DNA of 64,000 nt from Nitrobacter sp039808345 (GTDB taxonomy: Bacteria; Pseudomonadota; Alphaproteobacteria; Rhizobiales; Xanthobacteraceae), in contig NZ_CP181167.1 of assembly GCF_047824785.1 (NCBI RefSeq), positions 1,426,001-1,490,000 of the forward strand. Direction: 5' to 3'. Made by a program: the position numbers and the translations under genes. Positions 46,430-55,978 of this stretch are shown piece after piece; position 1 is the first letter of the stretch; every line of letters starts with the position of its first letter. Under the pieces are notes generated by a model. That model was given only the letters and a program-made list of their open reading frames with translations. It ran no database searches and was not told the origin of the DNA.

Positions 46430-48298
46430 ATGAGTTTGAGTTCGGCTCTCTCCATCGCGATGTCCGGCTTGCGCGCCAACCAGGCCGCGCTGTCGGTCGT
46501 GTCGGGCAACGTCGCCAACGCGAACACGCCGGGCTACGTCGCCCAGACGCTGGTGCAGGACCAGGTCGTGACCGGCGGCATGGGTTCCGGCGTCCGCGTC
46601 ATCGGCGTCGACCGCACGCTCGACGCCTATGTGCAGTCGCAACTGCGTACGGAAAACGCCGGCGGCGCTTACGCAAGCCAGATCGCCGGCGTGCTCGGCC
46701 AGTTGCAGAACGTCTATGGCACGCCCGGTAACGACGGCACGCTGGAGGCGGCTTACAACCGGTTCACCTCCGCGTTGCAGGCTCTGTCGGCGAGTTCGGG
46801 CAATCCGGCGGCGCAGTCGTCGGTGCTGAACGCTGCGCAGGCGCTGGCGCACCAGCTCAACGCGACCACCAGCGGCATTCAGACGCTGCGATCCAACGCC
46901 GAGCAGAGCCTGTCCGCATCGGTCTCGCAGGCCAACGCGGCGATGCAGCAGATCGCGCAGCTCAATCAGCGGCTGCAAAGCATGGGCGCGCAGGATCCGG
47001 CGGCCGCGACGCTGATGGATCAGCGCGACGCCGCGATCGACCAGCTTTCAAGGCTGATGGACATCCGCGCGGTGACGGACGGCGCCAACCAGACCTCGGT
47101 GTTCACCACGGCCGGCGTCCAGCTCGTCGGCGGGGTTTATGCGTCGACGCTGACATTCAACGCGCAGTCCTCGCTCACCGCGAGCTCGCAATGGAACGCC
47201 GATCCCACGAAATCGAGCGTCGGCACCATCATCTGCCAGCTTCCGAACGGCGCCAGGATCGACATGATCGCCTCGCAGGGCATCAACTCAGGTCAGATTG
47301 CCGCCGATGTCCAGCTGCGCGACAGGATTCTGGTGCAGGCGCAGAACCAGGTGGACCAGATGGCGGCGACGCTCGCCAGCGCGTTGTCCGACGTCACCAC
47401 GAGCGGCGCGCCGGTGACCGGACCGCCATCGGGTTTCGACCTCGATCTGTCCGGCATGCTGCCGGGCAACTCGTTCAGCGTCACCTACACGGACTCCACC
47501 AATGTCTCGCACACCGTCACCGCGGTGCGGGTGGACGATCCGGCCGCGCTGCCGATTCCGAACACGGCCGCGAGTCCGAACGACCGGGTGATCGGAATCG
47601 ATTTCTCCGGCGGGCTCGGCTCGATCGTGTCGCAACTGAATGCGCAGATCGGGGCCGCGTCGCATCTGACGTTTTCCGCTTCAGGGTCGCAGTTGCGGGT
47701 GGTCGGCGACGGCTCGGGGCAATCCACGGTGACCGCGGCATCGACCACGACCACGGCGCAGTCGCTGGCATCCGGCGCTCCGCAACTGCCGTTCTTCACC
47801 GACCGCGCCTCGCTCTATACCGGCGCGATCACAGGCTCCGCCTCGCAGATCACGGGGCTGGCCGGGCGCATCCAGGTCAACGCCGCGCTGCTCGTCGATC
47901 CCTCGAAGCTCACGATCTACAGCACCTCGCCGGTAACGCCCGCCGGCGACACCACGCGCACTGACTTTATCTACGACAGGCTGACGTCCGCGAGCTTCAG
48001 CTACTCCCCGAGCACCGGCCTTGGCGCGGCGGCGGCGCCATTCCAGGGCACGCTGCCGTCATACCTGCAGCAGTTCGTCAGCCTGCAGAGCGGCGCGGCG
48101 ACCACTGCCCAGCAGGTCGCGCAGGGGCAGAGCATCGTCGTCAACACCCTGCAGGAGAAGTTCGACGCCAGGTCCGGCGTGAACATGGATGCCGAAATGG
48201 CCAATCTGATCGCTTTGCAAAACTCTTATGCGGCGAATGCGCATGTGATGACCGTGGTGCAGAGCATGATGCAGACGTTGCTGCAGGCGCAATGGTAA
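46430..48298 (+). CDS. flgK: Flagellar hook-associated protein 1
   Basis: FlgK (622 residues) is the first hook-filament junction protein. The N terminus SLSSALSIAMSGLRANQAALSVVSGNVANANTPGYV and the middle VYGTPGNDGTLEAAYNRFTSALQALSAS are characteristic, as is the C-terminal coiled coil SGVNMDAEMANLIALQNSYAANAHVMTVVQSMMQTLLQA. It starts 41 bases after flgE and ends 21 bases before flgL, indicating one transcript. Length is normal for alphaproteobacterial FlgK. Confidence 0.94.
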   Translation: MSLSSALSIAMSGLRANQAALSVVSGNVANANTPGYVAQTLVQDQVVTGGMGSGVRVIGVDRTLDAYVQSQLRTENAGGAYASQIAGVLGQLQNVYGTPGNDGTLEAAYNRFTSALQALSASSGNPAAQSSVLNAAQALAHQLNATTSGIQTLRSNAEQSLSASVSQANAAMQQIAQLNQRLQSMGAQDPAAATLMDQRDAAIDQLSRLMDIRAVTDGANQTSVFTTAGVQLVGGVYASTLTFNAQSSLTASSQWNADPTKSSVGTIICQLPNGARIDMIASQGINSGQIAADVQLRDRILVQAQNQVDQMAATLASALSDVTTSGAPVTGPPSGFDLDLSGMLPGNSFSVTYTDSTNVSHTVTAVRVDDPAALPIPNTAASPNDRVIGIDFSGGLGSIVSQLNAQIGAASHLTFSASGSQLRVVGDGSGQSTVTAASTTTTAQSLASGAPQLPFFTDRASLYTGAITGSASQITGLAGRIQVNAALLVDPSKLTIYSTSPVTPAGDTTRTDFIYDRLTSASFSYSPSTGLGAAAAPFQGTLPSYLQQFVSLQSGAATTAQQVAQGQSIVVNTLQEKFDARSGVNMDAEMANLIALQNSYAANAHVMTVVQSMMQTLLQAQW

Positions 48299-48319
48299 CG
48301 ACAGCGTAAGGCGGTTCGC

Positions 48320-49825
48320 ATGGCGATCAACGGCATCAGCTTCGGCAACACGATCCTGGGTGGCTCGGTCCGGAATCTCAAGGCGCAGATGGCCGATCTG
48401 CAGAACCAGCTGACCAGCGGCAAGAAGTCGACGACCTATTCCGGCATGGGCGCGAACGGAGGTTTCGCGATCGCGGCGCGCGCGCAACTATCGAACATCG
48501 CCGCGTATACCGACACCATGATGAAGATCAACACCAACATCCATGTCGCCAACACGGCGCTTCAGGCGCTCTCCGACATCGGCACGCAATTGCAGAACGC
48601 CGCGCTCAGTGGATCGCAGGCATTGAACAGCGCCGGTCAGACCGCTGGCCAGCAAACCGCGGTGGCGCAGTTTTCGTCGGTAGTCGGCATCCTGAACACG
48701 CAGGCGGGCGACCGCTACATCTTTTCCGGCAGCGAGATCTACACCCAGCCGGTGGCTTCGTCCGATCTGATCCTGAACGGCGACGGGGCAGGGCGGGCCG
48801 GGTTGAAGCAGGTCATCTCCGAGCGCAGGCAGGCGGATCTGGGAGCCGACGGTCTTGGCCGCATCGCCATTTCCTCGCCGACCGCGACCTCGGTGGCGAT
48901 CGCGGAAGATGCGTCGCCTTCCGTCTACGGCATGAAACTTCAATCGGTGTCGTCGTCATTGACGGGAGCCACCGTCACGGGCCCGGCTGGAACGCCGCCC
49001 GCCATTTCAGTCGATCTCGGCGCCACAAATCCGGCTGACGGCGACACGGTGAGCTTCACCTTCAATCTTCCGGACGGTACCAGCGAGACCGTGCAACTGA
49101 CCGCGTCCAGTGAGGCGCCGACGCCCGCCGGCAGCTTCGCGATCGGCGCGACGCCAACTGCTACCGCCGCCAGCCTCAACGCCGCGTTGACCGCCTCGAT
49201 CGGAGTGTTGGCCAGCACGTCGCTGGTCGCGGCCTCCGCCGTTCAGGCTTCGCGTGATTTCTTCGGCCAGCCGCCGCAGCGCGTCGACGTCACGCCGCCG
49301 GCGACGCTTTCCACCGCCACCGCCGCCGTGAACGGGACGGCCGCGGATACCGTGCAGTGGTACACCGGCGAGGAGGGTACAGGCTCCGCGCGCGCGACCT
49401 CGGTGGTGCGGGTCGATGCCTCGGTGACGGTGCAGTATGGGATGCGGGCGAACGAGGACGCCATCCGCTCGCTGATGGAATCTGTTGCGCTTCTTGCGGC
49501 GGTGACGACCTCGCCGACTGATCCGAACGCGGCCGGCCAGATTTCGGCGCTCAATGCACGCGTTGCCCAGAATTTATCGGTTGAGCCCGGCAGCCAGAAC
49601 ATCCGGGATATCCAGGTCGATCTTGCCAACGCGCAGACCATGATGAAGGATGCCACCGCGCGGCAGAAGCTGACGCAGGCGACGATGCAGAACATCATCG
49701 ACCAGGCGGAGAACATCTCCACCGACGAGGTCGCGAGTCAGTTGCTGGCGCTGCAGACGGATTTGCAGGCATCCTACCAGACCACGGCCATGCTCTCGCA
49801 GCTCAGTCTGGTGAATTTCATCTGA
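48320..49825 (+). CDS. flgL: Flagellar hook-associated protein 3 (flagellin-like)
   Basis: FlgL (501 residues) forms the second junction ring. The N-terminal helix LGGSVRNLKAQMADLQNQLTSGKKSTTYSGMG and C-terminal SQNIRDIQVDLANAQTMMKDATARQKLTQATMQNIIDQAENISTDEVASQLLALQTDLQASYQTTAMLSQLSLVNFI are flagellin-type coiled coils. The central region (about 210-310, TGPAGTPPAISVDLG to QASRDFFG) is a beta-rich insert rich in Thr and Pro, unlike the module shared by FlgE and the flagellins. It is the last gene of the operon. Confidence 0.92.
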   Translation: MAINGISFGNTILGGSVRNLKAQMADLQNQLTSGKKSTTYSGMGANGGFAIAARAQLSNIAAYTDTMMKINTNIHVANTALQALSDIGTQLQNAALSGSQALNSAGQTAGQQTAVAQFSSVVGILNTQAGDRYIFSGSEIYTQPVASSDLILNGDGAGRAGLKQVISERRQADLGADGLGRIAISSPTATSVAIAEDASPSVYGMKLQSVSSSLTGATVTGPAGTPPAISVDLGATNPADGDTVSFTFNLPDGTSETVQLTASSEAPTPAGSFAIGATPTATAASLNAALTASIGVLASTSLVAASAVQASRDFFGQPPQRVDVTPPATLSTATAAVNGTAADTVQWYTGEEGTGSARATSVVRVDASVTVQYGMRANEDAIRSLMESVALLAAVTTSPTDPNAAGQISALNARVAQNLSVEPGSQNIRDIQVDLANAQTMMKDATARQKLTQATMQNIIDQAENISTDEVASQLLALQTDLQASYQTTAMLSQLSLVNFI

Positions 49826-49996
49826 CGGTATTATCTACGGGCGCGAAGGTCTGCCCAACTTATCGGGACATGCCGATCGGAAACCCTTTGCGCGCGGCAA
49901 GGAAGTTTATTTCATGCGCAGTTTTGAGACTGAGCCGGCTCTTCGCCAGGACGATGCGCGGCGCATGAACGCCGCGTGCGACGGGGAGCGCGCGGC

Positions 49997-51475
49997 ATGA
50001 AGCCTGCATCGCGCGGGACGCTTCCGGAAGCCGACGAAACGCTCGATCCCGAAGACTGGGACACGCTTCGCGCGCAGGGGCACCGGATGCTCGATGACAT
50101 GTTCGATCATATCGCCGGTGTTCGCGAGCGTCCGGTCTGGCTGCCGATACCTGAGGAAGCCCGCGCCCGTTTCCGCGAAGACCTGCCGCGCCACGGCGTC
50201 GATGTCGCCGACATCTATCGGGAATTCGCCGAGCACATCGCCCCGTATACCGCAGGCAATATCCACCCTGGATTCATGGGATGGGTCAACGGCGGCGGCA
50301 CGGCGGTCGGGATGCTGGCCGAGATGCTGGCGGCGGGGCTGAATACCAATGTCGCCGGACGGAATCAGATGCCGGTCGAAGTCGAGCGGCAGATCGTGCT
50401 GTGGGTACGGCAGATGTTCGGCTTTCCCGATACCGCGAGCGGCGTCTTCGTCACGGGAACGTCGATGGCGAACCTGATGGGAATTCTGGTGGCGCGTTCG
50501 GCGCGGATCGGCCCGTCCGTGCGTCAGCGCGGCTTGCTGGATCGCGGCGCGCGCCTCGTCGCCTATACATCGGTTGCGACGCACGGCTGCATCGCTCAGG
50601 CCATGGATTGCGCCGGATTCGGCGCCGACGCGCTGCGGCGGATTCCGGTTGATCGCTGTCATCGCATCGATGCCGATGCGTTGCGCGCCCGGATTGCCGC
50701 CGACCGCGCCGCGGGATTTGAGCCTTTTCTCGTGATCGGGTCGGCGGGAACAGTCGATATCGGAGCCATCGACGACCTCGCGGCGCTGCATGAGGTGTGC
50801 CGCGACGAGAAATTATGGCTGCATATCGACGGCGCGTTCGGCGCGCTCGGCGTTTTATCGCCGCAGATCGCGCCTCGCCTCGCGGGAATTGAGAGCGCCG
50901 ATTCCATCGCTTTCGATTTCCACAAATGGGGGCAGGTGCCCTACGACGCGGGTTTCCTTCTCGTCCGCGACGGCGAGCAGCACCGCCGGACGTTCGCGGC
51001 GCCGGCAGCCTATCTGCGCCGGGAAACGCGCGGGCTTGCGGCGGGCTCGCCGTGGCCATGCGACTACAGCCTGGACATGTCCCGCGGCTTTCGCGCCTTG
51101 AAGACGTGGTTCACGTTGAAAGCCTACGGCACCGAAAGGCTCGGTGCGATGATAGACCGGACCTGCGCGCTGGCGCGCTGCCTGGAAGCGAAGATCGCGG
51201 CCGAACCAAAGCTCGAACTGCTCGCGCCGGTTCAGCTCAACATCGTGTGCTTCCGCTATCGGGCCGACGATGCCGACAGGGTCAATGCGGAGATCGTCGC
51301 ATCGCTGCACGAGTCGGGCATAGCCGCGCCGTCCACCACCAGGCTGGACGGCCGGCTTGCGATCCGCGCGGCGATCGTCAACCATCGCACCGGGATGCGC
51401 GACATCGAAGCGCTGGTATCGGCGGTGCTGGAATTCGGCGCGCGCGAAGCGGAAATCCGTAAAGCCGAAAGCTGA
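49997..51475 (+). CDS. PLP-dependent group II amino acid decarboxylase (aromatic-L-amino-acid type)
   Basis: The 492-residue enzyme matches the DOPA/tyrosine/glutamate decarboxylase family. HPGFMGWVNGGGTAVGMLAEMLAAGLN and FVTGTSMANLMG are family motifs, LWLHIDGAFGALGVLSP holds the Asp that contacts the pyridine nitrogen, and SIAFDFHKWGQVPYDAGFLLV has the Schiff-base lysine. It would make an amine from an amino acid, but the substrate cannot be told from sequence. GGGGAG eight bases before the ATG at 49997 decides the start. It lies between flgL (about 170 bases away) and the convergent flbT, with no flagellar role known for the family. Confidence 0.85.
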   Translation: MKPASRGTLPEADETLDPEDWDTLRAQGHRMLDDMFDHIAGVRERPVWLPIPEEARARFREDLPRHGVDVADIYREFAEHIAPYTAGNIHPGFMGWVNGGGTAVGMLAEMLAAGLNTNVAGRNQMPVEVERQIVLWVRQMFGFPDTASGVFVTGTSMANLMGILVARSARIGPSVRQRGLLDRGARLVAYTSVATHGCIAQAMDCAGFGADALRRIPVDRCHRIDADALRARIAADRAAGFEPFLVIGSAGTVDIGAIDDLAALHEVCRDEKLWLHIDGAFGALGVLSPQIAPRLAGIESADSIAFDFHKWGQVPYDAGFLLVRDGEQHRRTFAAPAAYLRRETRGLAAGSPWPCDYSLDMSRGFRALKTWFTLKAYGTERLGAMIDRTCALARCLEAKIAAEPKLELLAPVQLNIVCFRYRADDADRVNAEIVASLHESGIAAPSTTRLDGRLAIRAAIVNHRTGMRDIEALVSAVLEFGAREAEIRKAES

Positions 51476-51502
51476 GACGATCCGTGGTCGCGCGGCGTGG
51501 TG

Positions 51503-51931
51503 TCAGGCTGTGCGTCGCCTGTCGCCGGCGCGGTTGGCGGGAGCGTCGCTCATGTCGGCGAGCTTCTTCTCGTAGGCGATCAGCTTCTTGACTTCCTTGA
51601 GCGCCTTGTAGAGATCGCCGTTGAGGATGTCGTTATTGATGCCTTCGATGATCGGCCATGCGTCCGGCATGGTCGTGATGACGTCGCGCAGCAGGCTGAA
51701 ATAGGTGCCGTGATTGATTTGCGGCTCCGGCGACAGATACATCAACTGCACCGCGAGATAGATCAGCTTGGCAGGCGTGTCCGCCGTCTCGGGCGTCAGA
51801 ATGTCCTTCTCGCGAAGGATCGGAATCTTGTCGCCCTCGATCAGCAGTCGCGCGCGCTGATCGGTGTTGGTCACGACGCAGGCGCCGATGATGATGCGTT
51901 CATGCGGCTTCAGTTCGACTTTCAGCGCCAT
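51503..51931 (-). CDS. flbT: Flagellin-mRNA regulator FlbT
   Basis: FlbT (142 residues) binds flagellin mRNA leaders and adjusts their stability and translation to hook assembly. KVELKPHERIIIGACVVTN, IPILREKDILTPETADTPAKLIYLAVQLMYL and LLRDVITTMPDAWPIIEGINNDILNGDLYKALKEVKKLIAYE are the conserved blocks. The last 20 residues are basic and variable. The gene is divergent from the first flagellin gene, 354 bases away, and flaF lies beyond the second flagellin, the usual grouping of this regulatory pair. Confidence 0.93.
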   Translation of the reverse strand: MALKVELKPHERIIIGACVVTNTDQRARLLIEGDKIPILREKDILTPETADTPAKLIYLAVQLMYLSPEPQINHGTYFSLLRDVITTMPDAWPIIEGINNDILNGDLYKALKEVKKLIAYEKKLADMSDAPANRAGDRRRTA

Positions 51932-52066
51932 GACGGTTTCCTGTCATCTCCATGAGCCTGCGCGAAGAAACGGACATCGCATCCGTTCGCTGACCAGAAT
52001 GCGGCGGACGGCCGCATCAGTGCGAGCATCGCGGTATGGTCTTGCCGTGATCCTTTCCGATTGTGG

Positions 52067-52081
52067 TTAACGATTGGTAAA
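52067..52081. promoter_or_regulatory. Near-consensus CtrA-like box in the flbT-flagellin gap
   Basis: On the minus strand the site reads TTTA-N7-TTAAC, one base away from the CtrA consensus TTAA-N7-TTAAC. The gene-free region 51932-52285 that contains it must hold promoters for both flbT and the first flagellin gene. I saw no convincing sigma-54 site there. Confidence 0.4.
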
Positions 52082-52285
52082 TGACGCTTGCAACCTTTGC
52101 CGCCATATCCGTCTAAGCCCTGGTTGCGGCGTGGCAATTTCGACGCGCCAGCGACCCCGCGGGAGGTTGCGGGTCCGCGATCTGTTTCATGCTTTCTTAG
52201 AGTCTTCCCATCACTGTGGCGCCTCGTCCGAGGAAGGTCTTCGGCCTGTGGACGTACGTGTATTCACACCAGAAAGGTATGAAAG

Positions 52286-53860
52286 ATGTCCGATATCGTT
52301 CTCTCCGCATCGGTTCGCCAGAATCTGCTCTCGCTTCAGTCGACGGCTGAACTGCTCTCGACGACCCAGACCCGCCTTGCCACCGGCAAGAAGGTGAACT
52401 CGGCGCTTGATAATCCGACGAACTTCTTCACCGCTGCCGGCCTCGACGCCCGCGCCAGCGACATCAACAACCTTCTGGATTCGATCGGCAACGGCGTGCA
52501 GGTGCTGCAGGCCGCCAATACGGGCATCACCTCGCTGCAGAAGCTGGTCGATACCGCCAAGTCGATCGCCAACCAGGCGCTGCAGGCGACCTCGGGCTAC
52601 TCCACCAAGTCGCAGGCGACCACAGCCGCCATCACCGGCGCGACGGCCGACAACCTGATCGGAACCGCTGGCGCCGCTACCGCGAACTCGGTGACGGGTT
52701 CGGTCGTGCAGAACGACGATACCGACGGCGCTGCGAACATCACCGGTGCAACCCTTCTGTCCGGTACGGCTGGTTCTGGTTCGGATAACCTGGCGTCCGG
52801 TTTCACCATATCGGACACGATCGTTGTCAACGGCACGACGATTTCGTTCGTTGCGTCGGGCGCGACCGGCGACCAGCTCAACATCACCGATGACGTGGAT
52901 GCCCTGCTGGCCAAGATCGACTCGATCACCGGCGGCACCTCGTCGGTTTCCGGTGGCCAGATCACGCTCGGCACCGGCACGACCGAGGATCTCGTCATCT
53001 CGGGTTCCGGCCTTGCCAAGATCGGTCTCACCGCAGGCACCACCGCGCTGACGCCGGGCACGACCGCGCTCAGCGGCAAGACCCTGACCATTGGCGAGAC
53101 CGGTGGCGGCATTGCGACCAGCGTCACCTTCGGTACCGGCACCGGCCAGATCAATACGCTTGACCAGTTGAACACGGCGCTGGCTGCGAACAACCTGACC
53201 GCCTCGATCAACTCGGCGGGCGCGATCACCTTCACCACCACCAACGATCACGCGTCCGAGACGATCGGTGCGTTCGGCGGAGATGCGACCACCGATCCGA
53301 ATACGTTCGGCGCGATGACCGCTTCCGCTCCGGTCGAAGACGCCAATGCGCAGAACACCCGCGCCACGCTGATCGGCCAGTACAATCAGGTGATCGACCA
53401 GATCCGCACCACGGCGCAGGATGCCTCCTTCAACGGCATCAACCTGCTCAACGGCGACCAGCTGAAGCTGGTGTTCAACGAAACCGGCAAGTCCACCCTG
53501 ACCATTCAGGGCGTGACCTTCGATCCGGCCGGCCTCGGCCTGTCGTCGCTGGCCAGGGGCACCGACTTCCTGGACAACGCTTCGACCAACAAGATCCTGG
53601 ACTCGCTCAACACCGCGTCCAGCACGTTGCGTTCGCAGGCTTCGACCTTCGGTTCCAACCTGTCGATCGTGCAAATCCGCCAGGACTTCTCGAAGAACCT
53701 GATCAACGTGTTGCAGACCGGATCGGCGAACCTGACGCTGGCCGACACCAACGAGGAAGCGGCGAACAGCCAGGCGCTGGCTACCCGCCAGTCGATCGCG
53801 GTATCGGCGCTGGCGCTGGCCAACCAGTCTCAGCAGAGCGTGCTGCAACTGCTCCGCTAA
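52286..53860 (+). CDS. fliC: Flagellin (first of two)
   Basis: The 524-residue filament subunit starts SDIVLSASVRQNLLSLQSTAELLSTTQTRLATGKKVNSALDNPTNFFTAAGLDARASDINNLLDSIGNGVQVLQAANTGI (D0/D1 helices) and ends with the matching D1/D0 helices. The centre (about 125-330) is a Thr/Gly-rich beta region, with a flagellin-IN-like module from GATLLSG to IGLTAGTT. AGAAAGG lies before the ATG. A T-rich terminator follows. The C-terminal 69 residues differ from the second flagellin at a single position. The symbol is generic; local names may be fla or flaA. Confidence 0.93.
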   Translation: MSDIVLSASVRQNLLSLQSTAELLSTTQTRLATGKKVNSALDNPTNFFTAAGLDARASDINNLLDSIGNGVQVLQAANTGITSLQKLVDTAKSIANQALQATSGYSTKSQATTAAITGATADNLIGTAGAATANSVTGSVVQNDDTDGAANITGATLLSGTAGSGSDNLASGFTISDTIVVNGTTISFVASGATGDQLNITDDVDALLAKIDSITGGTSSVSGGQITLGTGTTEDLVISGSGLAKIGLTAGTTALTPGTTALSGKTLTIGETGGGIATSVTFGTGTGQINTLDQLNTALAANNLTASINSAGAITFTTTNDHASETIGAFGGDATTDPNTFGAMTASAPVEDANAQNTRATLIGQYNQVIDQIRTTAQDASFNGINLLNGDQLKLVFNETGKSTLTIQGVTFDPAGLGLSSLARGTDFLDNASTNKILDSLNTASSTLRSQASTFGSNLSIVQIRQDFSKNLINVLQTGSANLTLADTNEEAANSQALATRQSIAVSALALANQSQQSVLQLLR

Positions 53861-53886
53861 TCATAAGCGACATCTCAGGACGGCGG

Positions 53887-53914
53887 AACGGCGGGGGAAA
53901 CCTCGCCGTTTTTG
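53887..53914 (+). terminator. Rho-independent terminator of the first flagellin gene
   Basis: AACGGCG (53887-53893) pairs with CGCCGTT (53904-53910) around a ten-base loop and runs into TTTTT (53909-53913). It lies 27 bases after the flagellin stop codon, so the two flagellin genes are most likely transcribed separately. Confidence 0.8.
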
Positions 53915-53917
53915 TCA

Positions 53918-54026
53918 GAGCGTTTTCAAGCGAAGTGGGGGATCGGTTCGCGTGAAGAAAACGTGTTAAAATAAAGTCATAGAGCCTTTTCCGCTTCTGG
54001 TTGTATCAGGAGCGGAAAGGCTCTAG
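53918..54026. repeat. Intergenic repeat between the flagellin genes
   Basis: The copy reads AGAGCGTTTTCAAGCGAAG, GGTTCGCGTGAAGAAAACG, TCATAGAGCC, hairpin TTTCCGCTTCTG/CAGGAGCGGAAA, ending GGCTCTAG at 54026. Together with the terminator and the second flagellin promoter it fills the gene-free region 53861-54357; open frames on the minus strand here run through the repeat and are not genes. Confidence 0.75.
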
Positions 54027-54254
54027 CGGGCGAGTCCGCTTCTCCTGGGTTCGATTGTCGGCGATTGCTGCTGACATTATGAAAGACCAAGGAAAAAGCA
54101 TCCGCAAGGCGGCGATGCGCGCTCTTGAACATCACATCAGCATCATGAGTTAAAGTCCAAGACTGCCTCGCATTTTGTTCCCTGAGTTCAGAAAGCGCTT
54201 TACGCGTCATGGCGCAACTTCTCTTGCCTGCGGTCCGGCGGACCTGGGCGATGA

Positions 54255-54270
54255 TTAATCCGGCGTTAAC
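54255..54270 (+). promoter_or_regulatory. Perfect CtrA-like box upstream of the second flagellin gene
   Basis: TTAA (54255-54258), seven bases and TTAAC (54266-54270) match the CtrA full-site consensus at all nine positions, 88 bases before the flagellin ATG. An AT-rich ATAAATTAAAAC follows and may include the promoter. CtrA directly or indirectly controls flagellar genes in alphaproteobacteria; binding here is inferred. Confidence 0.6.
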
Positions 54271-54357
54271 CATAAATTAAAACGTCCTGTTCACCTTTCC
54301 GACCGGGAGCCGGCTCTCGGGGCGAGCTGGCATCCGCACACGCAGGGAAGGCCAGAC

Positions 54358-55968
54358 ATGTCCGACATTGTTCTTTCGGCGTCCGTTCGCCAGAATTTAC
54401 TCTCGCTGCAATCCACTGCCGATCTGCTGGCGAGAACGCAGCACCGTCTGGCCACCGGCAAGAACGTCAACACCGCGCTGGACAATCCCACCAACTATTT
54501 CACTGCCGCGGCGCTCGACAATCGCGCCAACGACATCAGCAACCTGCTCGACGGCATCGGCAACGGCGTCCAGGTGCTGCAGGCGGCAAATACCGGCCTG
54601 ACCTCGTTGCAGAAGCTGGTGGATACCGCGAAGTCGGTCGCCAATCAGGTCCTGCAATCGCAGGTCGGCTACTCGCAGAAGTCGTCGGTGGAAAGCCTTC
54701 CGGTCACGGGAGCGACCGCGCTCGATCTCAGAGGCACCACACCGTTCACGAATGCCGCCGCGACGCCCGGCGCGGCGCTGAGGACCGGCACATCCAACGC
54801 CGCGGCGACCGGCGCCACCCTGATCAATGCGCTGACCGACGGCGCGGTCGCGACGCCGACCGGCCCCGCCGCCGGCGAGAGCTTCGCCGTCAACGGCAAG
54901 ACCATCACCTTTGTGGCGTCCGGTGTGGTGGCCGCCGATGCTTCCGGGAATATCACGATCGGCATTGACCAGACCCTGGACTCGCTGCTCGGCGTGATCG
55001 ACGTGCTGCACGGCAACACCGACACGGCATCGGCGGTCGACGGCAGCGGGCAGATCGTGCTCAACACGGGCGTCGCTCATGACCTTGCATTGACGGATTC
55101 AACGCCGGCCGGAGTTCTCGCAAAGCTCGGCCTCACCGCGGGAACGACCGCGCGCGGCGGAGGCGCGGGCAACCTCGACGGCAAGACGCTGACGATCGCG
55201 CCGACCGGCGACGGCGCCGCGACCAACATCACGTTCGGCGACGGCACCAACGGGACCGTCAGAACTCTCAACGACCTGAACGCGCAACTCGCTTCAAACC
55301 ATCTCCAGGCCACGATCAACTCAGCCGGCGTCATCACGATCTCGACCGCCAACGAGGCCGCGGCCGAGACCATCGGTGCGATCGGCGGGACCGCGGCCGG
55401 CGCGGGATATGCCTTCCATGGCCTTGTCGCGGGCGCGCCCGTTCAGGATCCGGCGGTTCAGGCGTCGCGCGCCGGGCTCGTCAATCAGTACAACAACATC
55501 ATTCAGCAAATAAACACGACGGCGGCGGATGCGTCGTTCAACGGCATCAACCTGCTGGGCGGTGATACGCTGAAGCTCATCTTCAACGAGAGTGGAAAGT
55601 CCACGCTCACCATCACCGGCGCCAGCATGAACGCGGCTGGCCTTGGGCTGGCGAGTCTTACGGTGGGCGTCGACTTCCTGGACAACGGCTCGGCCAACAG
55701 CGTGATCGCGAGCCTCGACAGCGCATCGACCACCCTGCGCACGCAAGCTTCGACGCTCGGCTCGAACCTGTCGATCGTGCAGATCCGTCAGGACTTTTCA
55801 AAGAACCTGATCAACGTGCTTCAGACGGGATCGTCGAACCTCACGCTTGCCGACACCAACGAGGAAGCCGCGAACAGCCAGGCGCTGGCGACCCGGCAAT
55901 CGATCGCGGTGTCCGCGCTGGCGCTGGCCAACCAGTCGCAGCAGAGCGTGTTGCAGTTGCTGCGCTGA
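54358..55968 (+). CDS. Flagellin (second of two)
   Basis: The 536-residue paralogue of the preceding flagellin shares the N-terminal 120 residues closely (SDIVLSASVRQNLLSLQSTADLLARTQHRLATGKNVN) and the C-terminal 69 residues almost exactly. The middle is divergent but keeps the order of the first: GATLINALTD ... ESFAVNGKTITF ... IDQTLDSLLGVIDVL ... GLTAGTT. GGGAAGG is the ribosome-binding site. Two flagellins may form a composite filament or be used under different conditions. The upstream region has a perfect CtrA-like box; a GC-rich stem-loop follows the stop. Confidence 0.93.
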   Translation: MSDIVLSASVRQNLLSLQSTADLLARTQHRLATGKNVNTALDNPTNYFTAAALDNRANDISNLLDGIGNGVQVLQAANTGLTSLQKLVDTAKSVANQVLQSQVGYSQKSSVESLPVTGATALDLRGTTPFTNAAATPGAALRTGTSNAAATGATLINALTDGAVATPTGPAAGESFAVNGKTITFVASGVVAADASGNITIGIDQTLDSLLGVIDVLHGNTDTASAVDGSGQIVLNTGVAHDLALTDSTPAGVLAKLGLTAGTTARGGGAGNLDGKTLTIAPTGDGAATNITFGDGTNGTVRTLNDLNAQLASNHLQATINSAGVITISTANEAAAETIGAIGGTAAGAGYAFHGLVAGAPVQDPAVQASRAGLVNQYNNIIQQINTTAADASFNGINLLGGDTLKLIFNESGKSTLTITGASMNAAGLGLASLTVGVDFLDNGSANSVIASLDSASTTLRTQASTLGSNLSIVQIRQDFSKNLINVLQTGSSNLTLADTNEEAANSQALATRQSIAVSALALANQSQQSVLQLLR

Positions 55969-55978
55969 TGACGCGAAC

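Noticed and set aside
52131..52146. GG-N10-GC sequence upstream of flagellin 1 as a sigma-54 promoter
   Set aside because: TGGCAATTTCGACGCG lacks the TTGC at -12 and has only partial agreement; not better than chance.
53977..54273. 98-codon minus-strand frame between the flagellin genes
   Set aside because: It runs through an intergenic repeat and the flagellin promoter with the CtrA-like box; no start signal or similarity.
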